Below are positions 15,077-23,326 of a stretch of 44,196 nucleotides of DNA, one piece after another; position 1 is the stretch's first letter; each line of letters opens with the position of its first letter. The position numbers and the translations under genes were made by a program. Below the pieces are notes generated by a model. The model ran no database searches, was not told the DNA's origin, and worked only from the letters and a program-made list of their open reading frames with translations. This DNA is from Leptospirillum sp037442005. GTDB lineage: Bacteria > Nitrospirota > Leptospirillia > Leptospirillales > Leptospirillaceae. The stretch lies in NCBI GenBank assembly GCA_037442005.1, contig JBBIRA010000011.1:1-44196 (forward strand). The letters run 5' to 3'.

Positions 15077-17584
15077 TCACAGAGCCTCCTCCGACCGCCC
15101 CTTCCACTCAAAAAGGGGCATCGATGCCCCGGTGTCTTCCGGAACCGGCAACGCTTCGTCAAGAACCGCCTTGAATGGCTTCTGCCGGTTCCAATGGTCC
15201 AGAATCCGGGCAGCCCGGTCAATCACCGATCCCGGGACCCCCGCCAGACGCGCCACCTCAATCCCGTAGGAACGGGAAGAATGGCCTTCGACAATACGGT
15301 GGGGGAAAAGGATCCGCCCCCCCTCGATTCTGACAGAGACAGACTGGTTCCGGAACCGTGACCCGTTCTTCGCCAATGAATGAAGCTCATGATAATGCGT
15401 TGCAAAAAGTGTCAGGGGGCGGATCCGGTCATGGAGAAACTCCGAGACGGCCCAGGCAATGGCCATGCCATCAAAGGTTGCCGTTCCCCGACCGACCTCA
15501 TCAAGGATCACCAGACTTTTTGCTGTCGCATCCCGCAGAACCCTGGCCACTTCTTTCATCTCCACCATGAAGGTCGAATCCCCTTCAAGGATATGATCAT
15601 TGGCACCCACACGAGTCAGCACCCGGTCAACGACTGGAAGTTCTGCCCGGTCGGCCGGCACAGGGGCACCCATTTGCGCCATGATCTGGATCAGGGCCAG
15701 CTGACGCATATACGTCGACTTTCCGGCCATGTTCGGCCCGGTCAAAAGAACAAAGGTCCCCCCTTCAAGCCGGGTATCATTCGGCATGAAGGAACCCGCT
15801 GGCAACCGGGCGTCAACAATCGGATGGCGACCGTTCGTAATGGCCATTCCCCCATCCCGGGAGAATTCGGGGAGCGTATACTGGCGCTTCCGGCCGACTT
15901 TTGAAAAAGAGAGCAGTCCATCGACCGTCCCGACAAACTCCGCCATTCTCATGATCGAAGAAGAATGGGACAGGACCATCGACGTCAATTCCTCAAGAAG
16001 AGAGACCTCCCGCTGAAGGGCCATATTCCTGGATTCGGTGATTCGCCGTTCAAAGTCCAACAGCTCCGGAAGCGTGTACCGTTCCACACCTGTCAGGGTC
16101 TGTTTCCTGAAATAGTGGCCGGGGACCTTCGAAACCTGCCCTTTGGTCACTTCGATATAGTACCCTGCAACCTGATTATACCGTATCCTCAATGTTTCGA
16201 TACCGGTTGCGATCCTTTCCCGCTCTTCAATCTTCAATAGATCCTGATCCCCTTCCCGTTCAAAATGACGAAACGAGTCGAGGTCACGGTCAAATCCTTC
16301 CCGGATGACGGGGGATTCCCCGCAAGTCACAGGGGGATCATCCACCAGCGCCGCCATCAATCGCCTGACCATCAGGGACAGTGGTTCAAGCGAGTCATCC
16401 CGGCGGTCATCTGGAAGAAGATCCGACCATTCAGCCATCTTCGCAAGTTCGATCGCCCGGTCCATTCCGTCGCGGATTCCGGCGAGATCACGGGGAACTC
16501 TCCCCTTCATTCCGATCCGCCCCAGGATACGCTCAATGTCACCGGTCTCCCCGATCAGCTCCCCGATGCGCTCGGACCATCGGGGGTCTCCATCGAGTCG
16601 ACGGACAATCCGCTGTCGCCTAAGGATCTGATCCCGGTCGGACAGAGGTGCCAGGATCCACTTACGGATCATCCGGCTTCCCAGGGACGACCGGGAAGCA
16701 TCCAGAATCTCAAGAAGACTCCCGTTCTTCTTCCGGTCATCAGGATCTGGCACCAGATCCAGATGGCGGATGGACGCCCGGTCAATCAACAGGGTCCCCA
16801 CCGTTTTCTCGACAGAAACACCGGTCAGATGGTGAAGGACCCCGGTCTGAAGAGAGGAGATATAGCCGATCAGCGTCGAGAGGGACCGGTCTGATGCCGG
16901 TGTCAGATCAGGAAAGGCAAAGCCTTCGGGAAGAACCTTTGCCCAGGAAGAAAGAGGCCGGTCTTCCGCGGAAATGACCAGATGGTCAATATTGGACAGC
17001 ATGCCGGATAGCTCCCTGTCGGCCACCAGGATTTCGACAGGAGACCGTGAGGCCATAAAGTCCAGAATGGCATCCATATCCCCCGTAACCTGGGGTTCAA
17101 AAACGGCAAGATGGCCACTCGACAGGTCCAGGCTTGAAATCGCAACCGAGTCCCCATAACGGGCGAGACAAACGCCATTTTTGGTCTGCCCTCCTTCCAG
17201 GGTAGGGTCTTCGATCAGCGTCGAACGGGTGACAATCCTGACGATTTTCCGACTCATCATCCCGTCGGTTTCCCCCGTCGGCTCCACTTGTTCGGAGATG
17301 GCGATCCTGTACCCCATGGAGACCAGCCGGGGAAGATAGAGGTCAAGAGAGCGGGCCGGCAAACCACACATCGGGAGGCGATTGGCCTTGTTCCGGTCCC
17401 GGGAGGTAAGCGTCAACCCCAGAACCCGTGACACCTCGACGGCCTGATCTCCAAACAGCTCATAAAAGTCACCCAGGCGAAAAAACAGAAGCGCATCACC
17501 GGCCTGATCGCGGAGGCCTTGGTACTGCCGGAACAGGGGTGTGTCGGGGTAATCCCAGTCGGGCCGGGTTTCAGGAGTGGCCAT
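15077..17584 (-). CDS. mutS: DNA mismatch repair protein MutS
   Basis: MutS recognises mismatches and small loops. The N-terminal mismatch-binding domain has FRLGDFYELFGDQA (Phe-x-Glu wedge), then connector, lever and clamp regions with the conserved LDLYLPRLVSMGYRIAISEQVE. The C-terminal ABC-type ATPase has Walker A GPNMAGKSTYMRQ, DHILEGDSTFMVEM (signature loop), VILDEVGRGTATFDG (Walker B) and the switch His in ATHYHEL. It is about 835 residues from the ATG at 17584, which has GGAGG five bases upstream. The start overlaps the lapA-like gene by 14 bases. No mutL is present in the window. Confidence 0.97.
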   Translation of the reverse strand: MATPETRPDWDYPDTPLFRQYQGLRDQAGDALLFFRLGDFYELFGDQAVEVSRVLGLTLTSRDRNKANRLPMCGLPARSLDLYLPRLVSMGYRIAISEQVEPTGETDGMMSRKIVRIVTRSTLIEDPTLEGGQTKNGVCLARYGDSVAISSLDLSSGHLAVFEPQVTGDMDAILDFMASRSPVEILVADRELSGMLSNIDHLVISAEDRPLSSWAKVLPEGFAFPDLTPASDRSLSTLIGYISSLQTGVLHHLTGVSVEKTVGTLLIDRASIRHLDLVPDPDDRKKNGSLLEILDASRSSLGSRMIRKWILAPLSDRDQILRRQRIVRRLDGDPRWSERIGELIGETGDIERILGRIGMKGRVPRDLAGIRDGMDRAIELAKMAEWSDLLPDDRRDDSLEPLSLMVRRLMAALVDDPPVTCGESPVIREGFDRDLDSFRHFEREGDQDLLKIEERERIATGIETLRIRYNQVAGYYIEVTKGQVSKVPGHYFRKQTLTGVERYTLPELLDFERRITESRNMALQREVSLLEELTSMVLSHSSSIMRMAEFVGTVDGLLSFSKVGRKRQYTLPEFSRDGGMAITNGRHPIVDARLPAGSFMPNDTRLEGGTFVLLTGPNMAGKSTYMRQLALIQIMAQMGAPVPADRAELPVVDRVLTRVGANDHILEGDSTFMVEMKEVARVLRDATAKSLVILDEVGRGTATFDGMAIAWAVSEFLHDRIRPLTLFATHYHELHSLAKNGSRFRNQSVSVRIEGGRILFPHRIVEGHSSRSYGIEVARLAGVPGSVIDRAARILDHWNRQKPFKAVLDEALPVPEDTGASMPLFEWKGRSEEAL

Positions 17585-17855
17585 GGGGTCCTCCGCCATG
17601 AGGAGGTTCTCCCTGGGAATTCCGGTTGGCAAATCCTTTTTTCAGGGACTGCCCCATCCTGCTGAGCAAGGAAAAAACCACCGAGACCAGGATCCCTGAC
17701 AGAAAGAAAAACAGGGAAAACACGCCTACCGAAACAGGATTGGATCTTCCCTCAAACGGAATAATCAGGGAAACCGTCTCATGATCGTTTTCCATCAGGA
17801 ACAATGTCCCGAATGAAACAATCAGGAGAACCAGAATATTCCTGATAATTTTCAT
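17571..17855 (-). CDS. LapA-like (DUF1049) membrane protein
   Basis: The 94-residue protein has two membrane helices (about 4-21 and 44-66) joined by ENDHETVSLIIPFEG, matching the LapA/DUF1049 pattern in which a short beta-like loop separates two helices. LapA proteins take part in lipopolysaccharide assembly in some bacteria; that role is not proven here. The tail after the second helix is basic and then Gly/His-rich (HGGGPHGHS). The ATG overlaps the udg stop (ATGA) and the 3' end overlaps mutS, so translation is coupled on both sides. Confidence 0.7.
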   Translation of the reverse strand: MKIIRNILVLLIVSFGTLFLMENDHETVSLIIPFEGRSNPVSVGVFSLFFFLSGILVSVVFSLLSRMGQSLKKGFANRNSQGEPPHGGGPHGHS

Positions 17856-18676
17856 TTTTTCCCCGGATCCGCAGGAAGCGGAAGGGAAAGCCAGGACATC
17901 ACCTGCTGGAGATCCTTCCAGACGAGAACCTTCGCCTGGGGGTTCCGCAGAAGATACGCCGGATGATACGTCGGCATGACGCGAATCCCCGGAAAGTCCG
18001 GCAGAGAGGATTCCACACCCCTGACGGAAGAAATCGGTGAATTCTGTGTCAGCATCGAAAAAATCGCCGTTTGCCCCAGAAGAACGATGGCCCCGGGACG
18101 AATGATCCGGATCTGGTCCAGGAGAAAATGTTTACAGGCATCCCGTTCCAAAAGTTCCGGGGTCCGGTTTCCCGGAGGTCGGCATTTGACGGCATTGGCA
18201 ATATAGACTTGCTCTCTTTTGAGCCCCATGGCGCCAATCATTTTAGTCAGCAACTCCCCGGCGCGGCCCACAAAAGGTCGACCGGTCCGGTCTTCCTCGG
18301 CGCCCGGGCCTTCCCCGATGAACATCAGTCTGGCCTTCGGATCACCTTCCCCAAAGACTGCCTGTGTCCGCGACTCTCCCAATGGACAATCCCGGCAGGA
18401 GGCCACAATCCCGGACAGCCCGGACAGTTTGATCAGCGCACTCTCACCGTTCATGGAGTTTCGATCCTCCCCTCCCGGTTCTTGCCGGATCTCCTCTCCC
18501 CCGGGAAACAGACTGATGCCGGGATCCCCTTTCACAGGAGACGTTCGGGTCACGGGAGACGCTTCCGCCACCGGGGACTGACGCGAATGGGCCAGCGGAA
18601 GATCCGGGTAAAGCCCTGCCAGATATTCAAGATGGACAAGAAGGCCGTCATCGGCAGACGACTCAGATCCGGTCAC
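17852..18676 (-). CDS. Uracil-DNA glycosylase, family 4 (Fe-S type)
   Basis: The enzyme excises uracil from DNA. The family-4 motifs are FIGEGPGAEEDRTGRPFVGRAGELL (active-site motif 1) and the later MPTYHPAYLLR (motif with the leucine-loop His). Four cysteines that would bind the [4Fe-4S] cluster occur as CRDCPLG, then KCRPPGNRTP and DACKHF. The first ~95 residues are a variable, Pro/Ser/Gly-rich region. The GTG at 18676 is chosen because GGGAG lies six bases upstream; it overlaps the nnrDE 3' end by 14 bases. The family acts in base-excision repair, fitting its position upstream of mutS. Confidence 0.93.
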   Translation of the reverse strand: MTGSESSADDGLLVHLEYLAGLYPDLPLAHSRQSPVAEASPVTRTSPVKGDPGISLFPGGEEIRQEPGGEDRNSMNGESALIKLSGLSGIVASCRDCPLGESRTQAVFGEGDPKARLMFIGEGPGAEEDRTGRPFVGRAGELLTKMIGAMGLKREQVYIANAVKCRPPGNRTPELLERDACKHFLLDQIRIIRPGAIVLLGQTAIFSMLTQNSPISSVRGVESSLPDFPGIRVMPTYHPAYLLRNPQAKVLVWKDLQQVMSWLSLPLPADPGKK

Positions 18677-20267
18677 CGGTCTCTCCCGGCAGACTGCCTT
18701 TTTTTCCCAATACAATATCCTGACTTCGGGATTTCTCCCCCGCCCCCGTTGACTGTTCATAAAAGGAAGAAAGAACAAGACCAAACGCATCCGCCAGTTC
18801 CCGGGCCAGAATCCCTACTGGCCGGGAAGAAGCCAACCGTTCTCCCGCCAGACCATGCAGATACGCCCCCAGCCTCGCCGCATCAAAAGAGGCCATCTGC
18901 TGGGAAAGGAACCCTGAAATGATCCCGGTCAGAACATCTCCCGACCCGGCGGTCGCCATATTGGGAGCGCCTGAGAGATTGACCGACAGCAACCCTTCGG
19001 GAGAGGCCACCAGCGTCCGGTGACCTTTCAGCAAAATCACAGCCCGAAGCTTTTGGGCCCACTCGACAACCAGTTCGGTGGATGAGGCAAGGACCTCTGG
19101 AACCGTCAATCCCAGGAGTCGGGCAAACTCTCCCGGATGGGGGGTCAGGACCAGGGGAGCGCCATTGGCGCGCAGAAGCTTCTCCGGATTCTTTGCAAAT
19201 AACGTAAAGACGCCGGCATCCGCCACAACCGGTCCCGGATAATGGTCCAGAACAGATCGGGACAGATGAAGAACATGATCGTTTTCCAGAAGCCCCGGTC
19301 CCATCGCCACCACATCGATGTGATCAAGAATCTCTTCCATGGAACCCCGGTTCCCACCATGGGGAGGCAGATAACGGATCATCTGCTCGGGAAAAGAAGA
19401 GAGCGCCGGTCCACCGTCAGAAAACAGAAGGGAGACAAGCCCCGCTCCGGCCCTCTGGGCACCGAGCCCCGACAACATGGGCGCCCCCCATTTACCGGGG
19501 CTTCCCCCCCAGACAAGCACATGGCCGGATTGTCCTTTATGGAGCGAATCAGGCCGTTTGGGGAGAAGAAAGGGAACCTCGTCAGGAACAAGGGCCTGCC
19601 GTTTCGGACACTCCTTCATCAGGGCCGGGTAAAGACCGATGTCTGAGACAACGACCTCTCCCGCCACCCGGCAGCCCGGATCGACCAGAAGCCCCCATTT
19701 CGGGAACCCGAAGGTAACGGTCCGATCGGCATTGACCGCCTTTTCGAAGTGTCCCGACTCCCCGTTCACACCGGTCGGAATATCAACCGACAGAACAGGG
19801 ACGGAAAGTTTGTTCACCACTGCAATCGCATTCATCACTTCAAGCGAAGGAGTCCCCCTGAACCCTGTCCCCAGGATCCCGTCCAGAATGACACTGGCAT
19901 GACGCAACACATGGGTTGATGCCTCCGGTGAAAACGGAAGGATCCCCCTTTTCTCTTTTCCCTGGGCGACAGACAGTCTTTTTAAAGCCAGGACAAGCGC
20001 CCCTGAACAGTCCGTCTCTTCATATAACAGAAGCGCAGTGGTTCTGATCCCCCAAAAAGCCAGATGTCTCAGGGCAACAACCGCATCCGCGCCATTGTTG
20101 CCTTTACCGACAATGGCCACAACAGATGAAGGCTCGGGATCAAGCGTCAGAACGCCCCTGGCCACTGCCATTCCGGCCCTTTCCATCAGAAGGTCTTCGC
20201 TCAGGGATCCCTCTTCGATTGTCCGCCTTTCCAGAACAGACATCTCGGACGGGGTAACGACCCTCAT
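18663..20267 (-). CDS. nnrDE: Bifunctional NAD(P)H-hydrate epimerase / ADP-dependent dehydratase
   Basis: This repair enzyme restores damaged, hydrated NAD(P)H. The N-terminal YjeF_N epimerase domain (about 1-210) includes VAIVGKGNNGADAVVALRHL, close to the usual GNNGGDG loop, and LSVDIPTGVNGESG. The C-terminal ribokinase-like dehydratase domain (about 225-505) has VLVWGGSPGKWGAP, VLTPHPGEFARLLG and NMATAGSGDVLTGIISGFL, where the Asp is catalytic. The ATG at 20267 overlaps the acpS stop (ATGA), which fixes the start; it gives 534 residues, normal for the fused form. Confidence 0.95.
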   Translation of the reverse strand: MRVVTPSEMSVLERRTIEEGSLSEDLLMERAGMAVARGVLTLDPEPSSVVAIVGKGNNGADAVVALRHLAFWGIRTTALLLYEETDCSGALVLALKRLSVAQGKEKRGILPFSPEASTHVLRHASVILDGILGTGFRGTPSLEVMNAIAVVNKLSVPVLSVDIPTGVNGESGHFEKAVNADRTVTFGFPKWGLLVDPGCRVAGEVVVSDIGLYPALMKECPKRQALVPDEVPFLLPKRPDSLHKGQSGHVLVWGGSPGKWGAPMLSGLGAQRAGAGLVSLLFSDGGPALSSFPEQMIRYLPPHGGNRGSMEEILDHIDVVAMGPGLLENDHVLHLSRSVLDHYPGPVVADAGVFTLFAKNPEKLLRANGAPLVLTPHPGEFARLLGLTVPEVLASSTELVVEWAQKLRAVILLKGHRTLVASPEGLLSVNLSGAPNMATAGSGDVLTGIISGFLSQQMASFDAARLGAYLHGLAGERLASSRPVGILARELADAFGLVLSSFYEQSTGAGEKSRSQDIVLGKKGSLPGETGDRI

Positions 20268-20647
20268 CGGGGACAACCGGTGATCAGAACAAAAGCCATT
20301 GCCATCTCCCGCTCATGCGAAATCGAGACCAGTACACGATCTCCTCCCAAGGACTGCATCCTGTCTTTGGCTCTTCCCTGAAGACGGACCAGCGGTGCGC
20401 CGGGAGAAGTCCTTGTTGTTTCCACGTCTTGCCATCGTATTCCTTCTGACAGGCCTGTTCCAATGGCTTTGAGGACCGCTTCCTTGACGGCAAACCGGCC
20501 TGCGAGGTAGGAGGGAGAACCGCAGGATTCACGGACTTCGGCCGGGGTATAAACCCGCTCAAGAAACCGGTCTCCATAGGTCAACAGGAGGTGATCAATC
20601 CGTTGAATCGAGACGAGGTCAGTTCCAATCGAGATCACACCGTTCAT
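20264..20647 (-). CDS. acpS: Holo-[acyl-carrier-protein] synthase
   Basis: AcpS attaches 4'-phosphopantetheine from CoA to acyl carrier protein. The 127-residue protein has the two magnesium-binding signatures: ISIGTDLVSIQRI near the N-terminus and LAGRFAVKEAVLKAIGTG in the middle, followed by VSISHEREMAMAFVL. Length is standard. It lies 11 bases after pdxJ, and nnrDE starts inside its stop codon, an arrangement (acpS next to the hydrate epimerase/dehydratase) common in bacteria. Confidence 0.96.
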   Translation of the reverse strand: MNGVISIGTDLVSIQRIDHLLLTYGDRFLERVYTPAEVRESCGSPSYLAGRFAVKEAVLKAIGTGLSEGIRWQDVETTRTSPGAPLVRLQGRAKDRMQSLGGDRVLVSISHEREMAMAFVLITGCPR

Positions 20648-20658
20648 CGTCTGATTCG

Positions 20659-21408
20659 TCAGCCACAGGGTTTCTGGCGTTCTTCACCACCAACACGGAG
20701 GAGGTCCAGAATTTCAGCAATGGCCGCCGCCAACCCGATAAAAACGGATCTGGCAATGATGCTGTGGCCAATGTTGACCTCTCTCACTTGCGGAATGGAG
20801 AGTACTTTTTTCAGATTGTGGCGATCAAGACCATGTCCCAGGGCAAGTCTGATCCCGCTTGAAACAATAAGGTCAGACACCTCATAAAGGCGACTGACCT
20901 CTTTTTCCGGACTGCCAGACAAAAATGCATTTGCATACGCCCCCGTATGCAACTCTATCTGAGAAACACCCAGATCAACCGCTTTTTTGACCATCCCGAT
21001 GTCAGGATCCAGGAATAAAGAAACAGCTATTGCCTTTTCCGTGCATTGGCGGATGAACATCTCCAGCGTTTTCGTTGTCGACCGATCCAGGACCAGTCCT
21101 CCCTCCGTTGTTCTCTCGAGTCTTTTTTCGGGAACAACCGTCACCAGCTGGGGTGTGACCGAAAGAGCGATCTTCTCCATTTCAGTGGTGAGTGCCATCT
21201 CAAGGTTGATGGGAAGACCTCCCCACCGGGTCAGATCCATAAGATCCCGGTCATTAATATGCCGGCGATCTTCGCGAAGATGACAGACAAGTTGTCCGCC
21301 CCCTGACTCCCGGACAATCCGCGCCGCCTCCAGCGGCTCTGGATCCCGGCCACCCCGGGCATTGCGCAAAGTGGCCACATGGTCGATATTGACACCCAGA
21401 ACAACCAA
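20659..21408 (-). CDS. pdxJ: Pyridoxine 5'-phosphate synthase
   Basis: PdxJ condenses 3-amino-1-hydroxyacetone phosphate with deoxyxylulose phosphate to form pyridoxine phosphate (vitamin B6). Motifs are LGVNIDHVATLRNARGG at the start, LVCHLREDRRHINDRD, INLEMALTTEM, VPEKRLERTTEGGL, VSQIELHTGAYANAF and LGHGLDRHN plus EVNIGHSIIARSVFIG at the C-terminus. The TTG at 21408 follows the M16 stop by two bases with AGGAAAGG upstream and gives a normal 249-residue protein; the longer upstream frame overlaps the M16 gene and has no family similarity. Confidence 0.95.
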   Translation of the reverse strand: MVVLGVNIDHVATLRNARGGRDPEPLEAARIVRESGGGQLVCHLREDRRHINDRDLMDLTRWGGLPINLEMALTTEMEKIALSVTPQLVTVVPEKRLERTTEGGLVLDRSTTKTLEMFIRQCTEKAIAVSLFLDPDIGMVKKAVDLGVSQIELHTGAYANAFLSGSPEKEVSRLYEVSDLIVSSGIRLALGHGLDRHNLKKVLSIPQVREVNIGHSIIARSVFIGLAAAIAEILDLLRVGGEERQKPCG

Positions 21409-21410
21409 TT

Positions 21411-22658
21411 TTATTGGCCTTTCCTGGCTTTTTTCAGAGGCCCCATCACAGAAATACCCTGCTCGGATGCCCAGTTCAGATCCCGTGCCAGACTCTGGAT
21501 ATCGGCGGGGGTCACTTCGTCGATCCATTGTTCGATTTTCCAGACAGGCACCTCTTCGCCCCAGGTCAGGATATTACGCCCCATCTTACTCATCCGGCCG
21601 GAAACGGTTTCAAGCCCGAACAGCAAGGAAGACTTCAACTGATTTCTGGAGCGGGCCAGTTCGGCAGCCGTTAACGGTACCGCTTCGACCCGCGCAATTT
21701 CAGCAAGAAGAACCTCCTGGAGTTCTTTTCTTTTGGACGGTCTCGTGGATGCCATGATCCGGACAATTCCTCCGTCGGAAAAAAACATCGGCGAAGAATA
21801 GATTGAATAGGCCAACCCCCTTTTCTCCCTGACCTCCTGAAACAGTCGGGAGCTCATCCCTCCGCCCAAATGGGTTGATAAAAGTCGCATGGCCGATTGT
21901 CGGGGGTCACTTTGTGAGATTCCCTTGACGCCGATATTCATATGAACCTGTTCGAAGTCTTCATCCGACTCCCAGATCCCATAGTGTTCGGCGGGCGGCT
22001 CCTGGATCGGACGATGGAGCTGTTTTTTGGGGGAGTCCCCGAATGCCGATTCAAGAGTCTCAAGCATTAAAGACCAGTCCACATTTCCCGCAATCGTAAT
22101 GAACATCGAACCGGCATGATAGTTTTCCTGAAAGTAACTCCGGACCGATTCCCGGGAAAAGGCCTGAATCGACTCTTCAGTGCCCAAAATAGGGCGCCCG
22201 AACGGGTGCTGGGAAAAAAAGGACGAGAAGAGCTGCTCGGAGACGAGGTCCTCCGGGTCGTCTTTCGACTCCATCAGCTCTTCCAGGACAACCCCTTTTT
22301 CCCGCTCAAGCTCTTCGGGATCAAAGACAGAACGAACCAACAGGTCACCCAGCAGCCGAGCCGCCCGGGGAGCATTCTCCGAAAGAACCATCGCATAAAA
22401 AGAAGTGACTTCCTGACTGGTGAACGCATTCATCTCCCCGCCAAGGAAATCCATTTCATTGGCAATCTCCTGGGCGTTCTTTTCGTTGGTCCCTTTAAAA
22501 CACATATGCTCAAGGAAGTGTGTGACCCCTCCCTGATCAAACGACTCATACCGACTCCCGGCCCGGATCCAGACGCCAATGGAGGCACCACGACTTTGAG
22601 GCATTGGATCCCAGTAAACAGGCAAACCATTGTTCAGAAGAGACATGATGTAAGCCAC
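21411..22658 (-). CDS. M16 family zinc protease (processing-peptidase-like)
   Basis: The inverted zinc-binding motif HFLEHMCFKGT (HxxEH) is near residue 45, followed about 75 residues later by the third ligand Glu in VVLEELMESKDDPED. The C-terminal half has the inactive M16_C domain with HLGGGMSSRLFQEVREKRGLAYSIYS. The 415-residue length fits single-chain bacterial homologues that degrade small peptides. It begins with GTG at 22658 behind AAGGAT. It is the first gene of the run down to mutS, so any promoter should be within 22660-22800; only a weak candidate (TTGAAC-16-GATATT at 22675-22702) is visible. Confidence 0.92.
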   Translation of the reverse strand: MAYIMSLLNNGLPVYWDPMPQSRGASIGVWIRAGSRYESFDQGGVTHFLEHMCFKGTNEKNAQEIANEMDFLGGEMNAFTSQEVTSFYAMVLSENAPRAARLLGDLLVRSVFDPEELEREKGVVLEELMESKDDPEDLVSEQLFSSFFSQHPFGRPILGTEESIQAFSRESVRSYFQENYHAGSMFITIAGNVDWSLMLETLESAFGDSPKKQLHRPIQEPPAEHYGIWESDEDFEQVHMNIGVKGISQSDPRQSAMRLLSTHLGGGMSSRLFQEVREKRGLAYSIYSSPMFFSDGGIVRIMASTRPSKRKELQEVLLAEIARVEAVPLTAAELARSRNQLKSSLLFGLETVSGRMSKMGRNILTWGEEVPVWKIEQWIDEVTPADIQSLARDLNWASEQGISVMGPLKKARKGQ

Positions 22659-23080
22659 AGAAAATCCTTTCCGGAATATCCTAAACCTTATGATGCGTTC
22701 AACTTCGTATCAGTGAAAGCGGCATTGACTTCATCCGTTCAGAATACCATGAAAGGGCCGATGTTTTAAAAAAGATTCACCACACAGGCAAAGGTTCTGA
22801 AAAGAATTATTTCAGCATAACCAGCTGACAACGTGGATCCCGGAAAAATAGTTTCAACCCCTATCAACAGGAGGCGCCGGTGACAGGCGGTCGCGTTTGA
22901 TGACCAAGCCTGACATCGCCTTACAAGGTGAAAGAGCAGAAAATAGCGTCGGGTTAGTCTCCGCGGACATGGCTAAAAACGGGGGGGCTCATGAAGCGTC
23001 GTCTTACAGATGAACCGATTTGAGTGGATGATTTAGGGACCAACAGGACTTCCTTCATCATTTTTTGGATTAACGATGCA
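22659..23080. other. Non-coding region with a strong nested hairpin
   Basis: No gene is supported on either strand between the M16 gene and the terminator at 23081. Around 22873-22920 the plus strand folds as GGCG, TGACAGGC, GGTC, loop, GACC, AA, GCCTGACA, CGCC, a nested stem with one internal mismatch. The stretch ends at a bidirectional terminator, so a small RNA read rightwards is possible. It matches no riboswitch, tmRNA, RNase P or SRP RNA signature that I know. Confidence 0.4.
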
Positions 23081-23111
23081 AAAAAAGCCCGGAGAAACCC
23101 CCGGGCTTTTT
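23081..23111. terminator. Strong bidirectional intrinsic terminator
   Basis: AAAAAAGCCCGG, an eight-base loop and CCGGGCTTTTT form an 11-bp stem flanked by A-run and T-run. On the minus strand it ends the pnp operon, 60 bases after the 39-codon gene. On the plus strand it could end a transcript from 22.8 kb. Confidence 0.9.
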
Positions 23112-23170
23112 GATAAAACCGAACATTATAATAGCATTGCCCCAGACGGGTGTTCTAGGCGAGGATCCTA

Positions 23171-23290
23171 TTAGCCACCCAGTGGGAGATAAAAGGGATC
23201 AGTTCCCACGTAGCTCACCATCCATGCCCAGAAGATTCCTAACATGAGCGCTACGACGATCAGCCCGTTCGCACCTTTGTTGACATCCAT
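23171..23290 (-). CDS. 39-residue single-span membrane peptide
   Basis: This short gene lies between pnp and the operon terminator. It starts with ATG behind AAGGGGG at seven bases and stops with TAA. The product has a short polar N-terminus (MDVNKGANG), a membrane helix LIVVALMLGIFWAWMVSYV and a conserved-looking aromatic/Pro tail GTDPFYLPLGG. Start, ribosome binding site, codon phase and membrane topology make it a credible gene. No family is recognised; single-span peptides of this size are often subunits of respiratory or transport complexes. It is downstream of pnp by 36 bases, so it is likely on the same transcript. Confidence 0.65.
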   Translation of the reverse strand: MDVNKGANGLIVVALMLGIFWAWMVSYVGTDPFYLPLGG

Positions 23291-23326
23291 GCGATTACCC
23301 CCTTCTCAATTGGTTTCAGCGAACAG

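Noticed and set aside
22851..22867. GTTTCAACCCCTATCAA, similar to the edge of some CRISPR repeats
   Set aside because: Only one copy is present; there is no repeat-spacer periodicity and no cas gene.
22770..23080. Riboswitch, tmRNA, RNase P or SRP RNA
   Set aside because: None of the conserved core sequences of these RNAs that I know are present; only a hairpin and a terminator are supported.
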